DNA from: Candidatus Melainabacteria bacterium
GTDB taxonomy: Bacteria; Cyanobacteriota; Vampirovibrionia; Obscuribacterales; Obscuribacteraceae
DNA: 54,072 nt
Direction: 5' to 3'
Assembly (NCBI GenBank): GCA_003153555.1
Contig: PLZS01000106.1
Span: 1-54,072, forward strand
Within the stretch, counting starts at the first letter, position 1. Each line of letters starts with the position of its first letter. The notes below the pieces were generated by a model. The model was not told the origin of the DNA and searched no databases. It worked only from the letters and a program-made list of their open reading frames with translations. The position numbers and the translations under genes are program-made. Below are positions 52,398 through 54,072 of the stretch, in pieces.

Positions 52398-52541
52398 ATG
52401 CTAAGCAGTGATTTGCTGGAAGCGATCAATGTAATTCACGGCAAGCTGGAACCTGGCGAAAAGGTACTCTTGAGGGGTGAGGGCTTTTTCTGCTTTAGAA
52501 AATTGTGTTACCCACTTTTAGGGCGGTGCCGGCAAGACTGA
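52398..52541 (+). CDS. Doubtful short ORF
   Basis: A 47-codon frame starts with LSSDLLEAINVIHGKLEPG and GEKVLLRGEGFFCFRK, which looks protein-like, then runs into the 3' end of the trypsin-like gene on the other strand. The AGAAG about 14 bases ahead is too distant to be a strong ribosome site. It may be the start of a decayed gene. Confidence 0.25.
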   Translation: MLSSDLLEAINVIHGKLEPGEKVLLRGEGFFCFRKLCYPLLGRCRQD

Positions 52542-53949
52542 GAGCCATGCTAGCGCCCCGCAATTGTGGAATAAACCGACTGACCGTTCCGCTTATCATG
52601 AGTGCGTCGGCGCCGACGTTTAGTCCGGCTCTAAGAGTTTGTCCAGATGAGTGACCAGACAATGCATTAGAAAAACTTGATGCATCGTGGAGAACGAGAT
52701 CGGTAGCGCCCCAGATACCGCTGAGCACTTGACCGCGGGCACCCAAGAAATTAGTGACGTTCCCTGGAAACAGTTTAGAGCCCAGCATCGCTGCTCCTGA
52801 CAGAGTGTAGACAAGCGTATTGCCATCAGCTCTGGAGTGTAGAGAATAAGGCCCAGCACCTGTGTCTGAATTTGGATTGATGACGCCGGTGTCCGGAGTT
52901 CCGTTTGTTAGCGAATGCAATGAATCGACTGAGACCATGTAACCATGATTTCCCTTATCGCCGCGATCGACTACACCTACAACTTTTCCGCTGGTGTCGA
53001 ATACTGGGGCACCACTGTCGCCTTGCTGGGTGTTCATCTCAGTAGCTAACATCGCAAGGTTTGGATTTGCGCCATTTAGATCGTTGGAAGCGGCGATATC
53101 ACCCAACGCTACTTTGTTGTCGAATTTGCCCGGCGAAGCATACAGACTGTTCCAGCCTTCAGGATGCCCCAAGGCCAGCAGTGTCGCACCCTGTGGAAGT
53201 GTGTTTGTGTTGGTATTCGCCTCAAGTTGGACCGGTTGAGTCATGTATTGTGTGCCGATGGAAAGTTCTGCAAGATCCGATTTTGGATCTGTTTTGATAA
53301 CTCTTGCGGGCAGCGTAGTACCATCTGCAGTGCTAACTTGAACTGTGGATGCACCATTAACAATGTGATAAGCGGTAGCTATATCGCCGTGGTTGTCGAT
53401 GAAGAACCCGGAGCCAACATATTCTTGGTTGGCAGGCAAGCTTGGAGAATGAGCGGCGATTTCTACAACGCTGTTCGCGTTCTGATTTACTATCGACGCC
53501 GTTGGTGAATTGCTGGCGTAGCTGGTCTGGTCGTTTTGGTCAGCCGTTTTCCCGAGATGAAGCGTGGGGATAATTTCTTGTGATGGAGTTGATGATGATG
53601 TGTCAAAACCGTTGCCAACACCATACTGAGGTAACCAGCTAGGTGAAGGTTGCTGCCATGTCATGTCTGCTGGCATTGAAAAAGAGGGTTGCGTCGTTGA
53701 ATCTAACAATCTTGGCGAAGCAGACTGTGTCGTAGAATCCAATGAACCTGGAAAATTGGAAAATGAGGACACATCAGAGAACGGGAGGTTGGACTGTGAT
53801 GTCGCCGCTAAGGACCCTGGCGGCGCGTTATAACCGGGGATGATCAGTACTGCTTGCTCAGTATGAATGGCGCTTTTGTCCACTCCTGGGGGTAATCCCT
53901 CAGAAGTCTTGACTGTGGCCACGTCGAAAGTTGCTCGCGGATTTGACAT
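52495..53949 (-). CDS. Trypsin-like serine protease with disordered N-terminus
   Basis: ATG 53949 is preferred (485 residues); ATG 53994 would add 15 residues. The first 180 residues are Ser/Pro/Thr-rich with a repeated SLDSTTQ-type unit and no evident signal peptide. The protease domain covers about 175-340: VGSGFFIDNHGDIATAYHIV gives catalytic His195, KTDPKSDLAELSI gives Asp225, and TEMNTQQGDSGAPVFDTSGKVVGVVD gives Ser312 with the GDSGAP signature. This is the HtrA/V8-like bacterial trypsin fold without a PDZ domain. The C-terminal region is Gly/Ala-rich and amphipathic (LRAGLNVGADALMISGTVSRF...) and may contact membranes. How it is exported is not visible. Confidence 0.83.
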   Translation of the reverse strand: MSNPRATFDVATVKTSEGLPPGVDKSAIHTEQAVLIIPGYNAPPGSLAATSQSNLPFSDVSSFSNFPGSLDSTTQSASPRLLDSTTQPSFSMPADMTWQQPSPSWLPQYGVGNGFDTSSSTPSQEIIPTLHLGKTADQNDQTSYASNSPTASIVNQNANSVVEIAAHSPSLPANQEYVGSGFFIDNHGDIATAYHIVNGASTVQVSTADGTTLPARVIKTDPKSDLAELSIGTQYMTQPVQLEANTNTNTLPQGATLLALGHPEGWNSLYASPGKFDNKVALGDIAASNDLNGANPNLAMLATEMNTQQGDSGAPVFDTSGKVVGVVDRGDKGNHGYMVSVDSLHSLTNGTPDTGVINPNSDTGAGPYSLHSRADGNTLVYTLSGAAMLGSKLFPGNVTNFLGARGQVLSGIWGATDLVLHDASSFSNALSGHSSGQTLRAGLNVGADALMISGTVSRFIPQLRGASMALSLAGTALKVGNTIF

Positions 53950-54072
53950 CGTTGTTTCTCGGACGGTTATTGATTTATATACGGGCGCAGTCATTTTAGG
54001 ACAATTCGTCCGCCATCATAATGGGGAAAATACGGTCAAGAATCTTTGGAGTGCAACTCATTTCCTCGACAA

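Noticed and set aside
1..54072. CRISPR array, tRNA, rRNA or insertion sequence
   Set aside because: No regularly spaced direct repeats of 24-40 bases, no cloverleaf with a TTCRA arm, no rRNA-like stretch and no transposase motif were seen by eye; a tRNAscan, Infernal and ISfinder run would settle it.

Overview
The window is about 54 kb of dense bacterial DNA with near-balanced base composition. It carries many TTG and GTG starts and an unusually large share of secreted or membrane-anchored proteins: TPR, PDZ and VWA proteins, several peptidases, and a 2095-residue FHA protein. It has no rRNA or tRNA gene and no core-ribosomal operon. This mix, together with several families I do not recognise, suggests a large-genome environmental bacterium. 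My best guess is a non-photosynthetic cyanobacterial relative of the Obscuribacterales (Melainabacteria/Vampirovibrionia) type. That placement is inference, not something the sequence proves.

Layout. 1-4760: a mobile-element-like block with a VirD4/TraG-like P-loop ATPase (5' end outside the window), a replication-relaxation family protein, and a degenerate primase-like protein whose reading frame extends upstream of its first ATG. 4863-9347: exported proteins (membrane-anchored calpain-like peptidase, PDZ protein, TPR protein, amidotransferase-like protein) plus a truncated glyoxalase-fold remnant. 9392-17221: three tandem minus-strand paralogues of about 845 residues. Each is built from three copies of one module of about 270 residues, and each is preceded by the same 32-bp element. 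This is the clearest candidate for an undescribed system. 17449-21863: a PDZ protein, a PfkB kinase with a PEBP protein, a TPR membrane protein and an SGNH-hydrolase-like protein. 21843-28679: a giant multidomain protein (annexin-like helical repeats, hydrophobic segment, two FHA domains, C-terminal cysteine-peptidase-like domain) with a small partner gene directly downstream, an arrangement resembling an effector-immunity pair. 28932-35235: a MazF-like toxin, a VWA protein, small hypothetical proteins, a frameshifted zinc metallopeptidase and an orphan OppF-type ATPase. 35626-38852: a tightly coupled four-gene operon (3-hydroxyacyl-CoA dehydrogenase, two half-size EamA/SMR transporters, a GNAT-type acyltransferase) behind a perfect 8-bp palindrome. 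38915-41925: small proteins, an MNT-HEPN pair and an alpha/beta hydrolase. 42212-44370: an OmpR-type two-component system. 44548-48860: a TPR/glycine-zipper protein, a TonB-C-like protein and a gamma-glutamyltransferase homologue. 49105-53994: an NAD-dependent epimerase, a TPR-metallopeptidase abutting a DUF4239 pseudogene, a TPR protein and a trypsin-like protease.

Themes. Extracytoplasmic peptidases recur: calpain-like, papain-like, two HExxHAID metallopeptidases (one broken), trypsin-like and a GGT-like enzyme. TPR and PDZ scaffolds recur as well. Gene decay is visible at three or four points (glyoxalase-fold remnant, metallopeptidase frameshift, DUF4239 frameshift, possible primase 5' damage), which marks this as an accessory, fast-evolving part of the genome. 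All calls are by eye from sequence; no database search was run.
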